A stretch of DNA of 22,487 bases from Acidobacteria bacterium UBA2161. Its GTDB lineage: Bacteria; Acidobacteriota; Vicinamibacteria; Vicinamibacterales; UBA823. The stretch's first letter is position 1. Each line of letters opens with the position of its first letter. Made by a program: the position numbers and the translations under genes. The DNA lies in NCBI GenBank assembly GCA_002328835.1, contig DCWN01000016.1:1-22487 (forward strand), written 5' to 3'. Positions 7,377 through 14,899 of the stretch are shown here, piece after piece. Below the pieces are notes generated by a model. That model saw only the letters and a program-made list of their open reading frames with translations. It was not told the origin of the DNA and searched no databases.

Positions 7377-9014
7377 CTACGGTTCGATGAACAGTTCCTG
7401 CCAGATGGTGATCGACTTCTTGCCATCCCGGTCACCGGCACTGCCGTTCCACACCGCAAACCCCACGGACGTTCGCGACCCGGGTCTGAGCCTCACGGCT
7501 TCGTTCTTGCCGGTATCGAGATCCCGTGTGAACTGCACTCGGTACGATCCGGTCTCGTATTCGCCGGTAGCCGAAACGGCCTGATCGAACGGTGGCCGGG
7601 CTTGCAGGGTGCCGAAGCCCTCCGCAGTCAGATCCTCGGCGGCGCTGTCCCGCGTCGGATCCGCGACGATGTTGCCGGCGCCCCAGGCGGTGACGAATCG
7701 TGGATCCGATTCCAGCGTCAGCGCGTTTCGCATCGGCTGCTCGAGCGGTGAACGTAGCAGGTTGGGATAGGAGTCGATCCCGATGTTTGGATAGACCTTC
7801 TCCAGGTCCTGGAATGCCGGTTCCAGATCGGCCTGACGCTCGGACTTCCACATCCAGATATTCACGTGGTCACCCAGCTGACCCATGGCAAAGAATGGCG
7901 GATCTTCATTCAGAGCGAACTGGATCGCCGCGGCGTCGCGGAAGTCCTGTGGCCGAATGGCCGTAGCATCTTGAGTCGTGTCCGACCAGTTCAACAGCAT
8001 CGCGACTTGCTGACCGTCGTGCACTGCCTTGACGGTGATCTCCTCGGGGCGTTCTGCCCGCCACCAGAGCGGCATGAGGTGGAGGCTCACGGCCGGGGAG
8101 CTTCGCCAGACGCCTGAGTCCGGATGCTCAGGCAGTACCGGCACGCGGGTGGCGACGATCCGGAACTTCTTCATCTCGACCTTGGCCCGTTGTTCGTCGC
8201 TCGACATCGACCGGACGAGGTGCACCAGATGCCAGCCATCATCGCCGTGGAGATACCCACTCTGCGGCATCGGCGAACCTGGCAGGCCGGCCACGATGCG
8301 GCGATAGACCTGTTCGGGCGACGGGTCACCCTTGTACACGCCGAGCGTCAGATCGCGCGGTCGCGTCGGCAGGCCCTTCGAGTCAATCTGCTCCTGGGCG
8401 CCGTCACCCCTGCCGGTCTCCCCGTGGCACGGGGCACAGCCCTTCTCGTAGAGTTCGCGTGCTTGGGCTTCGGCCTCGGGCGTGTATTCCGGCTCGGTCG
8501 GAATCGTGATGATGCCGGTGCCGGGGTTGCCGAACGACGCCGGTTCGGTAGGCTCTTCGATGGCGATCGGCCGTTCGAGGAATGTCTTGAGGTAGTGTAC
8601 CAACCCCCACCGGGTCTCCTCTGACAGGTGAGCCCACGACGGCATCGCGGAGCCAGGCATGCCGCGCGACATCGTGCGGAACAGATCGTCATCGGTAGGG
8701 TCGCCGTCCCACGTCGAGATCAACCGGAATCGTCCTGTCGTGAAATCGCGCGGTCGCGGATAGAGCAGATACGCCGCCTCACCCAATCCGTCGCCGTCTG
8801 CTCCGTGGCAGGCGACGCACTCCTTCTCGTACGTGGTCTCTCCGAGCGCCAGGAGCTCGGGCGAGCTCGGCGGGTGTTCGGAAGGATCCAGGGAGAGATC
8901 GATCAGCCCCGGCTCAGTTGCCCCATCCGGCGACTGCGTGCAAGCACTCGAGAGGAAAACCGAGAGAACAACTGGGGTGAGAGCGAGGACCGCCACCCTG
9001 GTGAGCATCATCAT
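7377..9014 (-). CDS. Diheme cytochrome c fused to an ethylbenzene-dehydrogenase-type heme b (gamma subunit) domain, NxrC-like
   Basis: A 545-residue exported protein, first gene of the operon. Residues 5-24 are a hydrophobic signal; FLSSAC-T (C25) suggests a lipoprotein, though Ser at -3 is a weak lipobox. Two cytochrome c domains follow: C66-VA-C69-H70 with candidate Met ligand M124, and C193-AP-C196-H197 with candidate M249. From about 285 to the end is an EB_dh-type domain with PPFFAMGQ then HVNIWMWK, and a terminal GFAVWNGSAGDRDGKKSITIW. M377 and K532 or K533 are the likely axial Met/Lys of heme b, by analogy with EbdC. In NXR, EBDH and similar complexes this subunit takes electrons from the beta subunit; here it has its own c hemes to pass them on in the periplasm. 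Three tandem ATGs (9014, 9011, 9008) follow a GAGG; the second has the best spacing. Confidence 0.92.
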   Translation of the reverse strand: MMMLTRVAVLALTPVVLSVFLSSACTQSPDGATEPGLIDLSLDPSEHPPSSPELLALGETTYEKECVACHGADGDGLGEAAYLLYPRPRDFTTGRFRLISTWDGDPTDDDLFRTMSRGMPGSAMPSWAHLSEETRWGLVHYLKTFLERPIAIEEPTEPASFGNPGTGIITIPTEPEYTPEAEAQARELYEKGCAPCHGETGRGDGAQEQIDSKGLPTRPRDLTLGVYKGDPSPEQVYRRIVAGLPGSPMPQSGYLHGDDGWHLVHLVRSMSSDEQRAKVEMKKFRIVATRVPVLPEHPDSGVWRSSPAVSLHLMPLWWRAERPEEITVKAVHDGQQVAMLLNWSDTTQDATAIRPQDFRDAAAIQFALNEDPPFFAMGQLGDHVNIWMWKSERQADLEPAFQDLEKVYPNIGIDSYPNLLRSPLEQPMRNALTLESDPRFVTAWGAGNIVADPTRDSAAEDLTAEGFGTLQARPPFDQAVSATGEYETGSYRVQFTRDLDTGKNEAVRLRPGSRTSVGFAVWNGSAGDRDGKKSITIWQELFIEP

Positions 9015-9293
9015 GTCGCCTCGTCAAATGAGCAGGATCGGTTGTGCGCTGCCGGCCGTCTTATCTCACGAGCTATGAAGCGGCGCCTATGACGAGGATC
9101 ATCCTGGGCGCCACTACGCCCGGCGGGTCCTGACCTCTACCAGAGCGATCTGGAGGGCTGAGCGCCCGCGCTCAGGTCCTCGCGACCGGCCGGACCCGGC
9201 AATACTCCGCCGCGAAGCTATGGCGAACCTGGAAAATCTCACTGCGTGACGGGCGGACAGGCTGTGGGCTCGGGGCTGTGGCCCTTGACGGTC
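9015..9293. promoter_or_regulatory. Intergenic region: presumed promoter region of the NXR-like operon
   Basis: This 279-bp gap separates the transporter stop from the cytochrome start, both on the minus strand. It must hold the operon promoter unless there is read-through. I see a GAGG ribosome-binding site just before the cytochrome ATGs, a perfect 11-bp palindrome AGGATCATCCT at 9095-9105 (about 85 bases upstream of the start), a hairpin at 9153-9181, and an 8-bp direct repeat GGCTGTGG at 9260 and 9274. A GATAAG sequence on the minus strand near 9060 could be a -10 element, but I see no convincing -35 and no FNR or NarL site I would defend. No coding sequence is apparent. Confidence 0.4.
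9153..9181. other. Stable hairpin in the intergenic region, possible terminator or processing site for the transporter gene
   Basis: CTGAGCG (9158-9164) pairs perfectly with CGCTCAG (9169-9175) around the loop CCCG. After a small internal loop, GAGG (9153-9156) pairs with CCTC (9178-9181). It lies about 110 bases downstream of the BASS-transporter stop and 140 upstream of the cytochrome start. There is no T-tract on either strand, so it is not a classical intrinsic terminator. Confidence 0.35.
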
Positions 9294-10262
9294 TCAGGCC
9301 TCAGACCGCCCCGTGGCTGCCCCAATCACCCCGCGGCCCAGCCCTTTCGCCGACCGTCGCCAGAGAGCCGCGACGAGACTTCCGACGAGTGAGTGACAAA
9401 CCGCAGAGATCGCGCAGGGGATGGCGACAAGCGGGCTGGCGAAGTTCTGGCGGGCGAGGACGACGCCGAGGCCGGAGTTCTGCATCCCGACCTCGATGGA
9501 GATCGTCCGGGCCGCACGTTCCTGGCCGAGGAGCCAACGGCCGGCGGCATAGCCGAGGCCGAATCCGCCGATGTGCAGCGTGAAGACCGCCAGGAGCAGC
9601 CGCGCGCCGGCATCGAGGACGTCCTGCTTTCCGGCGCCGATGATCGACGCCACGATGAGGACGATCGTCAGGACCGCGACGAGCGGCGCCACGGGTAGCA
9701 CAGCGCGGGTTAGGCGCGGCGCGTAGCGGTTCAGGCTGACGCCGAGGACGACCGGCAGGATGACGACCTGCACGGTGCTCAGGAGCAAGCCGGCGGCCGG
9801 CACGTCGACGCGGCTACCGGCGAGTAGCGCCGTCAGGGTCGGCGTCATCACGACAGCGAGCAGGGTCGAGAACGCGGTCATCGTCACCGAGAGCGCCACG
9901 TCGGCTTTGGCGAGAAACGAGATGACGTTCGACGCGGTGCCGCCCGGGCAAGACGAGACCAGCACCAGGCCGACGGCAAATTCGGTCGGCAAGCCATAGA
10001 GATACCCGATGCTCCAGCCGAGCGCGGGCATCACCGTGTACTGCAGGACGACGCCGGGAACGACGAGGCGCCGGTGCCGTGCGATCCGCTTGAAGTCGTC
10101 GACACCCAGGGTCATCCCCATGCTGAGCATGATGATGCCGAGGCCGACCGTGATGAACGGTCCGCTGAACCAAGTGAACGAGGGTGGATGGTAGAGCGCG
10201 ATGGCGCTCGCGACGAGCACCCAGAGGGGAAATGCGGCGGTCAGAAGGGCGAGAACTGTCAC
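9294..10262 (-). CDS. Sodium-dependent BASS-family transporter (bile acid:sodium symporter type)
   Basis: A 322-residue inner-membrane protein made almost entirely of hydrophobic helices (8-10 predicted). It carries GLGIIMLSMGMTLGVDDF (41-57), SSCPGGTASNVISFLAKAD (103-121) and EVGMQNSGLG (257-266). Residues Q74, S111, N112, S125, T129, E257 and Q261 fall at the spacing I remember for the two sodium sites of the Neisseria ASBT homologue, so sodium coupling is probably intact. The family moves organic anions such as bile acids, pyruvate, pantothenate or sulfonates; the substrate here is unknown. The start is GTG at 10262 without a clear SD. It is separated from the NXR-like operon by 279 bp and is divergent from the adenylating enzyme, so a functional link to either side is not shown. 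Confidence 0.93.
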   Translation of the reverse strand: MTVLALLTAAFPLWVLVASAIALYHPPSFTWFSGPFITVGLGIIMLSMGMTLGVDDFKRIARHRRLVVPGVVLQYTVMPALGWSIGYLYGLPTEFAVGLVLVSSCPGGTASNVISFLAKADVALSVTMTAFSTLLAVVMTPTLTALLAGSRVDVPAAGLLLSTVQVVILPVVLGVSLNRYAPRLTRAVLPVAPLVAVLTIVLIVASIIGAGKQDVLDAGARLLLAVFTLHIGGFGLGYAAGRWLLGQERAARTISIEVGMQNSGLGVVLARQNFASPLVAIPCAISAVCHSLVGSLVAALWRRSAKGLGRGVIGAATGRSEA

Positions 10263-10379
10263 GAGGGGTCGTCAGCGGCGTCGGACCAGCGCGTCGTGTC
10301 GGTAAACGCCGCTCGGGCGCGGCCAGTCTACATCACCGAGCCCGCCGGCGCGGGACACTACTGTAGGATGGTGAGGGAG
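10263..10379. promoter_or_regulatory. Divergent promoter region between the transporter and the plus-strand gene cluster
   Basis: The 105-117 bases between two divergently oriented starts must carry signals for both directions. I can point only to a short inverted repeat CCCGC-CGGC-GCGGG (10341-10354) in the leader of the plus-strand unit, and to several closely spaced start candidates (ATG 10368, GTG 10371, ATG 10380). No convincing -35/-10 pair can be assigned by eye. Confidence 0.4.
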
Positions 10380-11462
10380 ATGGCAGACGCAGAACAGCAA
10401 GCACGGGAGGATCTCGATGTCTGGGTGCGCGAGGTCGTCGCGTGGCATTTCGACCCGTCGACGGGCTGCCCGCACTGGCTCGAGTGGGCCGAGCAGGCCG
10501 ACTGGGACCCGCGGCGTGAGATCCAGGCGTTCGACGACCTGAAGAAGTTCGGTCACTTCGAGGACGAAGCGCTTCGAGGCGGCCCAGTTCGGCGCTGGGT
10601 GCCGAAGGCCTATGCCGACCGGCCCGTCTACGTCTTCGAGACCGGCGGCACGACCGGCGTGCCGAAGAGCCGGATCAACATTGACGACTTTCGGATTGAT
10701 TACGAACTCTTCTCGAAGACGCTGCCGGACGATCGCTTTCCGCCCGGGTCGAACTGGCTGATGCTCGGGCCGACTGGTCCCCGGCGGCTGCGCCTCGCCG
10801 TCGAGCACCTCGCGCAGCATCGAGGCGGCGTCTGCTTCTGTGTCGATCTCGACCCGCGCTGGGTGATCAAGCTCATCCAGAAAGGCTGGATGGATCACTT
10901 GATGGCCTACCAGGCCCACGTCATCGACCAGGCGGTGACGCTGCTCGGCGCGGCCCATGACATCAAGTGCCTGTTCACGACGCCGAAGCTGCTGGAAGCC
11001 CTGGCCAACCGACTCGAGAACGACGGGACCTCTATCAAGGGGGTTGGCATCACGGGGGTCTTTTCGGGCGGCACCGAGTTCACGCCGCAGTGGAACCGGT
11101 TCGCGCACGAGGAACTGCTCGACGGCGTCTACATGACGCCGACCTACGGCAACACGCTGATGGGGCTGGCGGCGAGCGCGCCGAGCATACCCGAGAACGG
11201 CTACAAGATCGCCTACTACGCGGCGCAGCCGCGAGCCGTCGTCCAGGTGGTCGATCCCGACGATCCCGACCGGGTCGTCGACTACGGGGCCACCGGCCGC
11301 GTGATGATCACGACCCTGACGAAGGAGTTCTTCTTGCCCCGTTTTCTGGAGCGTGACGAAGGGGAACGCGAGCGCCCGTACGAGAAGTGCCCGTGGGACG
11401 GCGTGAGCGGGGTGAGACCCTTTGGCCGGCTGGGCTCGACGACGACGGTGGGGGTCTACTAG
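10380..11462 (+). CDS. Acyl-adenylating enzyme, EhpF/LuxE/PaaK-like, activation half of a putative carboxylate reductase
   Basis: A cytoplasmic protein of about 360 residues. VFETGGTTGVPKSR (85-98) is the phosphate-binding loop of the ANL (AMP-forming) superfamily. WLMLGPTGPRRLRLAVEHL (126-144) and, further on, YMTPTYGNTLMG (the adenosine-binding YG-T region) complete the core. The length suits EhpF-type or LuxE-type enzymes (about 370), which lack the full mobile C-terminal domain of ordinary CoA ligases. Relatives, as I recall, are annotated phenazine antibiotic biosynthesis protein EhpF or arylcarboxylate reductase component. The inferred reaction is ATP plus a carboxylic acid to acyl-AMP, handed to the next gene product; the stop codon overlaps that gene's GTG by one base. 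ATG 10368 is an equally possible start; I chose 10380 because GTGAGG precedes it. The acid substrate is unknown. Confidence 0.88.
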   Translation: MADAEQQAREDLDVWVREVVAWHFDPSTGCPHWLEWAEQADWDPRREIQAFDDLKKFGHFEDEALRGGPVRRWVPKAYADRPVYVFETGGTTGVPKSRINIDDFRIDYELFSKTLPDDRFPPGSNWLMLGPTGPRRLRLAVEHLAQHRGGVCFCVDLDPRWVIKLIQKGWMDHLMAYQAHVIDQAVTLLGAAHDIKCLFTTPKLLEALANRLENDGTSIKGVGITGVFSGGTEFTPQWNRFAHEELLDGVYMTPTYGNTLMGLAASAPSIPENGYKIAYYAAQPRAVVQVVDPDDPDRVVDYGATGRVMITTLTKEFFLPRFLERDEGERERPYEKCPWDGVSGVRPFGRLGSTTTVGVY

Positions 11463-12877
11463 TGATTCACTTTCCCGCGCTCCGATGGGGCGAGCCATAC
11501 CAGAGCCTCGAGGTGAATCAGGTCGCGCACTTCGCCACGGGCGAGCCGCTGGCCGAGGTCAGCCAGGCCAACGGCGGACTGGTCGCGCGCGACCTCCGCA
11601 AGGCCCAGCGCGCGCGTGACGTCTTGCGCGAGATTCCGTGCGCCGAACTCGTCAAGATGGTGAAGCGGGCGGGCCAGTTGTTCCAGACGGCCGAGCTTCC
11701 GGTCGGCGACGCGTCGCAGTCGCCCGACGATTTCGTCCGGCAGCAGTCAGCGACGACCGGCCTGCCCGAGCAGCTCTGCCGAATGAACATGGAGAAGCTG
11801 GTTGGGGTGCTGGCACAGCTCGACAGGATTCTGGACGCCCTGACCCGCCGGCTCGACCTCGACATCTTCACGAAGGGGTTTGGCGACGAGGACGGAGTCC
11901 TCAGAAGCTATCAGGCGGCCGCGCCGGTGCTCGGCATGGTCCTGCCATCGAACTCGCCGGGCGTGCACAGCCTCTGGCTGCCGGTCGTGCCGCTGCAAGT
12001 GGGGCTCGTCCTGAAGCCTGGGCCGCAGGAGCCGTGGACACCGTGGCGCCTGACGCAGGCGTTCTTCGAGGCCGGCGTGCCGAAGCAGGCGATAGCGCTC
12101 TACCCGGGCGAAGCCGAGGTCGGCGCCGCCGTCGTGAACCACTGTCCCCGCAGCTTCATCTTCGGTGGCACGGCGACGGTCGATCGCTACCGCGGCAATC
12201 CGGCGGTGCAGGTGCACGGGCCCGGGTTCAGCAAGATCCTGATCGGTGACGACCAGGTCGACGACTGGGAGCAGCACCTCGACCTGATGGTGCAGTCGGT
12301 CGCGCTGAACAGTGGCCGCAGTTGTATCAACTGTTCGGGAATCTGGGCCTCACGCCACACGAAGGAGATTGCGGCGGCCTTGGCCGAGCGGCTCGGGCCG
12401 ATCGCGCCGCTGCCGCCCGACGACCCGAAGTCCGAACTCGCGGCGTTTACCGTGCCGGGGCAAGCCGAGGCGATCTCGGGCGACATCGACGCGGCGATCG
12501 CGGAGGACGGCGTCGAGGATGCGACGGCTTCCTACCACGAGGGCGGACGCCTGACCAGCCACGAGCGCTACGGCTACCTCCGTCCCACGGTCCTCCGCGG
12601 CCGGGCGACTTCGGCTGCGGCGGCGAAGGAGTACATGTTTCCGTTCGTCACCGTCGTGGAGTGTCCGCAGGCGGAGATGATCGGGTCGATCGGCTCGACG
12701 CTGGTCGCGACCGGCATTACGCAGGACGACGCCTTCCGTCAATCGTTGATGGCGGCGACCAACATCGATCGCCTGAACCTCGGGCCGATCCCGACCACCC
12801 GGCTGAACTGGCTGCAGCCGCATGAGGGCAACATCGTCGACTTCCTGTTTCGCGCCCGCGCCTTCCAGATGGCATAG
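11462..12877 (+). CDS. Aldehyde dehydrogenase-superfamily acyl reductase, EhpG/LuxC-like, reduction half of a putative carboxylate reductase
   Basis: A 471-residue soluble protein. Its GTG at 11462 shares its first base with the TAG of the previous gene (TAGTG), and GGTGGGGG lies about seven bases upstream, so translation is coupled. ALDH-fold landmarks: VLGMVLPSNSPG (156-167) at the cofactor-binding strand, GLVLKPGPQEP (181-191), FIFGGTATV (232-240), and the catalytic loop NSGRSCINCSGIW with C288 (or C291) as nucleophile. I do not see the usual general-base glutamate motif of hydrolytic ALDHs, as expected for enzymes running through an acyl-enzyme with an activated acid, such as LuxC or AdhE-type reductases. 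The inferred reaction is NAD(P)H reduction of the acyl-adenylate or acyl-thioester to the aldehyde. A longer in-frame ATG start at 11387 would lie deep within the upstream gene and is not favoured. Confidence 0.9.
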   Translation: MIHFPALRWGEPYQSLEVNQVAHFATGEPLAEVSQANGGLVARDLRKAQRARDVLREIPCAELVKMVKRAGQLFQTAELPVGDASQSPDDFVRQQSATTGLPEQLCRMNMEKLVGVLAQLDRILDALTRRLDLDIFTKGFGDEDGVLRSYQAAAPVLGMVLPSNSPGVHSLWLPVVPLQVGLVLKPGPQEPWTPWRLTQAFFEAGVPKQAIALYPGEAEVGAAVVNHCPRSFIFGGTATVDRYRGNPAVQVHGPGFSKILIGDDQVDDWEQHLDLMVQSVALNSGRSCINCSGIWASRHTKEIAAALAERLGPIAPLPPDDPKSELAAFTVPGQAEAISGDIDAAIAEDGVEDATASYHEGGRLTSHERYGYLRPTVLRGRATSAAAAKEYMFPFVTVVECPQAEMIGSIGSTLVATGITQDDAFRQSLMAATNIDRLNLGPIPTTRLNWLQPHEGNIVDFLFRARAFQMA

Positions 12878-12880
12878 GCC

Positions 12881-14197
12881 GTGCACATCCTGTCGATCAC
12901 GGCGGGTGCGGCCAACATGTACTGCGGGAGCTGTCTGCGCGACAATGCCCTGGCCGCCGAACTGATCGCACGCGGCCACGATGTCCTGTTGCTGCCGCTC
13001 TACACCCCAACGCGCACCGACGAGCGCAACGTCAGCGACCCGCACGTCTTCTACGGCGGCATCAGCGTCTTTCTGCAGGAACTCTCGCCGCTGTTCCGCC
13101 GGACGCCGCGCTTGCTCGATCGGCTGTGGGATGCGCCGTCGGTGATCCGCGCAGCGACCGGCCGGTCGGTCAGCGTCGATCCGGCGAAGCTTGGCGCGCT
13201 GACGATCTCCGTCCTGCGCGGAGAGGACGGTCACCAGCGCAAGGAACTGTACAAGCTCATCGACTGGCTGAAGACGCAGCCGCGACCGGATGTCGTCGTC
13301 CTGCCGAACTCGTTGCTGATTGGTCTGGCCTCGCCGCTCCGTGAGGCGCTCGGCCGGCCGGTGTGCTGCACGCTCCAGGGTGAAGACCTCTTTCTGGACG
13401 GGCTGCCCGAGGCGTCCCGCGAGGCCGCGCTCGACCTCATCCGCGCGAAGGTCGCCGATGTCGATCGGTTCCTGCCCGTCAGCGAGTACTACGTTGACTT
13501 CATGGTCGGCTACCTCGACATTCCGCGGGATCGGATCAGCGTGTTGCCCCTCGGTGTCAACCTCGAGGGCTACCCGGAACGACGCCGAGCGGTGTCGAGT
13601 GGGGCCGAGCTGACAGTCGGGTACTTGGCCCGCGTGGCACCGGAGAAGGGGCTCCACGTCCTGGCCGACGCCTTCCGCGCCTTGCGCGATCGGCTCGGCG
13701 TGATCGGGGCGCGGCTCGAGGTGGCCGGCTACCTGGCCCCGGAGCATCGCGGGTATCTCGCCGAGATCGAGGCGAAGCTGGCCTCGTGGGGACTCGAGGA
13801 CGCGTTCGCCTATCGGGGTGTGATCGACCGCGCCCGGAAGATCGAGTTCCTGAGCGGCCTCGACGTCTTCTCCGTGCCCAGCGCCTATCCCGATCCGAAG
13901 GGCATCTTCGTGCTCGAGGCGATGGCCTGCAGCGTGCCGGTGGTGCAGCCGCGACACGGCGCGTTTCCGGAGATCCTCGAGCGCACCGGCGGCGGAATCA
14001 CGTTCGAGCCCCACGACGCCGATCGCCTGGCCGACGAGTTGGCCGCGCTGCATCGCGAGCCCGACCGCGCCGAACAGCTGCGTCGACAGGGCGCCTACGG
14101 CGTCCGGAAACACTACAGTGTCGGCCGGATGGCCGACCGGGCGATCGAGCTGTTCGGAGAAGTTGTCGCGTCAGCCGGCCCAGCTGCCGTATCCTGA
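12881..14197 (+). CDS. GT4-family glycosyltransferase
   Basis: A 438-residue GT-B glycosyltransferase starting at GTG 12881, three bases after the previous stop. The N-terminal acceptor domain begins MHILSITAGAANMYCGSCLRD and RGHDVLLLPLYTP. The nucleotide-sugar domain has GYLARVAPEKG (247-257, R251/K256 contacting the donor phosphates), and AYPDPKGIFVLEAMACSVPVV. In that last motif the usual E-x7-E is D338-x7-E346, a conservative change. GT4 enzymes retain configuration and use nucleotide-activated sugars; the acceptor cannot be told from sequence. Its place between the carboxylate-reductase pair and an ABC transporter suggests a glycosylated product, but this is only context. No membrane segments are seen. 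Confidence 0.92.
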   Translation: MHILSITAGAANMYCGSCLRDNALAAELIARGHDVLLLPLYTPTRTDERNVSDPHVFYGGISVFLQELSPLFRRTPRLLDRLWDAPSVIRAATGRSVSVDPAKLGALTISVLRGEDGHQRKELYKLIDWLKTQPRPDVVVLPNSLLIGLASPLREALGRPVCCTLQGEDLFLDGLPEASREAALDLIRAKVADVDRFLPVSEYYVDFMVGYLDIPRDRISVLPLGVNLEGYPERRRAVSSGAELTVGYLARVAPEKGLHVLADAFRALRDRLGVIGARLEVAGYLAPEHRGYLAEIEAKLASWGLEDAFAYRGVIDRARKIEFLSGLDVFSVPSAYPDPKGIFVLEAMACSVPVVQPRHGAFPEILERTGGGITFEPHDADRLADELAALHREPDRAEQLRRQGAYGVRKHYSVGRMADRAIELFGEVVASAGPAAVS

Positions 14198-14221
14198 AGG
14201 CGGCCCCCGGGGAATCGCAGC

Positions 14222-14899
14222 TTGCTCGAGATCTCGAACCTGTCGAAGGCCTATCCCACCCCTCGCGGGGAGCTGCCCGTGCTCCGCGACGTCAGCTTGT
14301 CGCTGCAGCGGGGCGAATCGGCGTCGATCATGGGGCCATCGGGCAGCGGCAAGAGCACACTCCTCTATATCATCGGCGCCCTCGAGCCACCGTCGTCGGG
14401 ACGGGTGATCATCGGCGGCGATGACCCGTTCGCGCTCGGTCCGAAGGCGCTGGCCGCGTTTCGGAATCGCGCGGTAGGATTCGTCTTCCAGGACCACCTG
14501 CTGCTGCCTCAGTGCACCGTGGTCGAGAACGTCCTGCTGCCGACGCTCGTCGGTGAACCGCTAGCCGATGGCCGCGCACGCGCCCTCGACCTGCTCGGGC
14601 GGGTTGGTCTGAGCGATCGGCTCGACCACCGACCGGCCGAACTGTCGGGCGGTGAGAAGCAGCGTGTCGCCATCGCGCGGGCACTCATCCGGCAGCCGCC
14701 GATCGTGCTGTGCGACGAGCCGACGGGCAACCTCGATCGCGAATCGGCCGAGGCCGTTGCGTCGCTGCTTCTCGAGCTGCACCGCGAGCAGAAGTCGGTG
14801 CTGGCTGTCGTCACCCATAGTCCAACGCTCGCCGATCGGTTCGGCCGCCGGCTCGAGTTGAACGAGCAGCGGCTTGCGCCCCGCAGGATGGCCTCGTGA
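14222..14899 (+). CDS. ABC transporter ATP-binding protein, LolD/MacB-like
   Basis: A 225-residue nucleotide-binding protein. Walker A GPSGSGKS at 38-45, Q-loop GFVFQDHLLLP, signature LSGGEKQRVAIARAL, Walker B IVLCDEPTGNLD and the H-loop TH of VVTHSP are all intact. The DEPTGNLD form and the length are typical of the LolD/MacB/FtsE class, which works with FtsX-type permeases in lipoprotein release, drug efflux or cell-wall control rather than solute uptake. The start is TTG at 14222 with GGGGAA about eight bases upstream, 24 bases after the glycosyltransferase. Its TGA overlaps the GTG of the permease gene by four bases (GTGA), so the two are almost certainly partners. Confidence 0.96.
   Translation: MLEISNLSKAYPTPRGELPVLRDVSLSLQRGESASIMGPSGSGKSTLLYIIGALEPPSSGRVIIGGDDPFALGPKALAAFRNRAVGFVFQDHLLLPQCTVVENVLLPTLVGEPLADGRARALDLLGRVGLSDRLDHRPAELSGGEKQRVAIARALIRQPPIVLCDEPTGNLDRESAEAVASLLLELHREQKSVLAVVTHSPTLADRFGRRLELNEQRLAPRRMAS

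Noticed and set aside
5799..7751. Long plus-strand open frame (650 codons) opposite the alpha-subunit gene
   Set aside because: It lies antisense to a clearly recognisable molybdoenzyme gene and its translation has no motif; such open frames are common shadows in GC-rich genes. The same applies to the long frames at 2566-3822 (+), 12350-14113 (-), 14874-16343 (+) and 20374-21549 (-).
9260..9281. Direct repeat GGCTGTGG twice
   Set aside because: Two 8-bp copies in a GC-rich spacer are too little to call a repeat element or attachment site.
10341..10354. Inverted repeat CCCGC-CGGC-GCGGG as an operator
   Set aside because: A 5-bp GC-only stem is expected by chance at this base composition; mentioned only within the promoter region entry.
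10380..12877. A bioluminescence (lux) locus
   Set aside because: There is no luciferase (LuxA/LuxB) or acyltransferase LuxD; only the activation/reduction logic resembles LuxE/LuxC.
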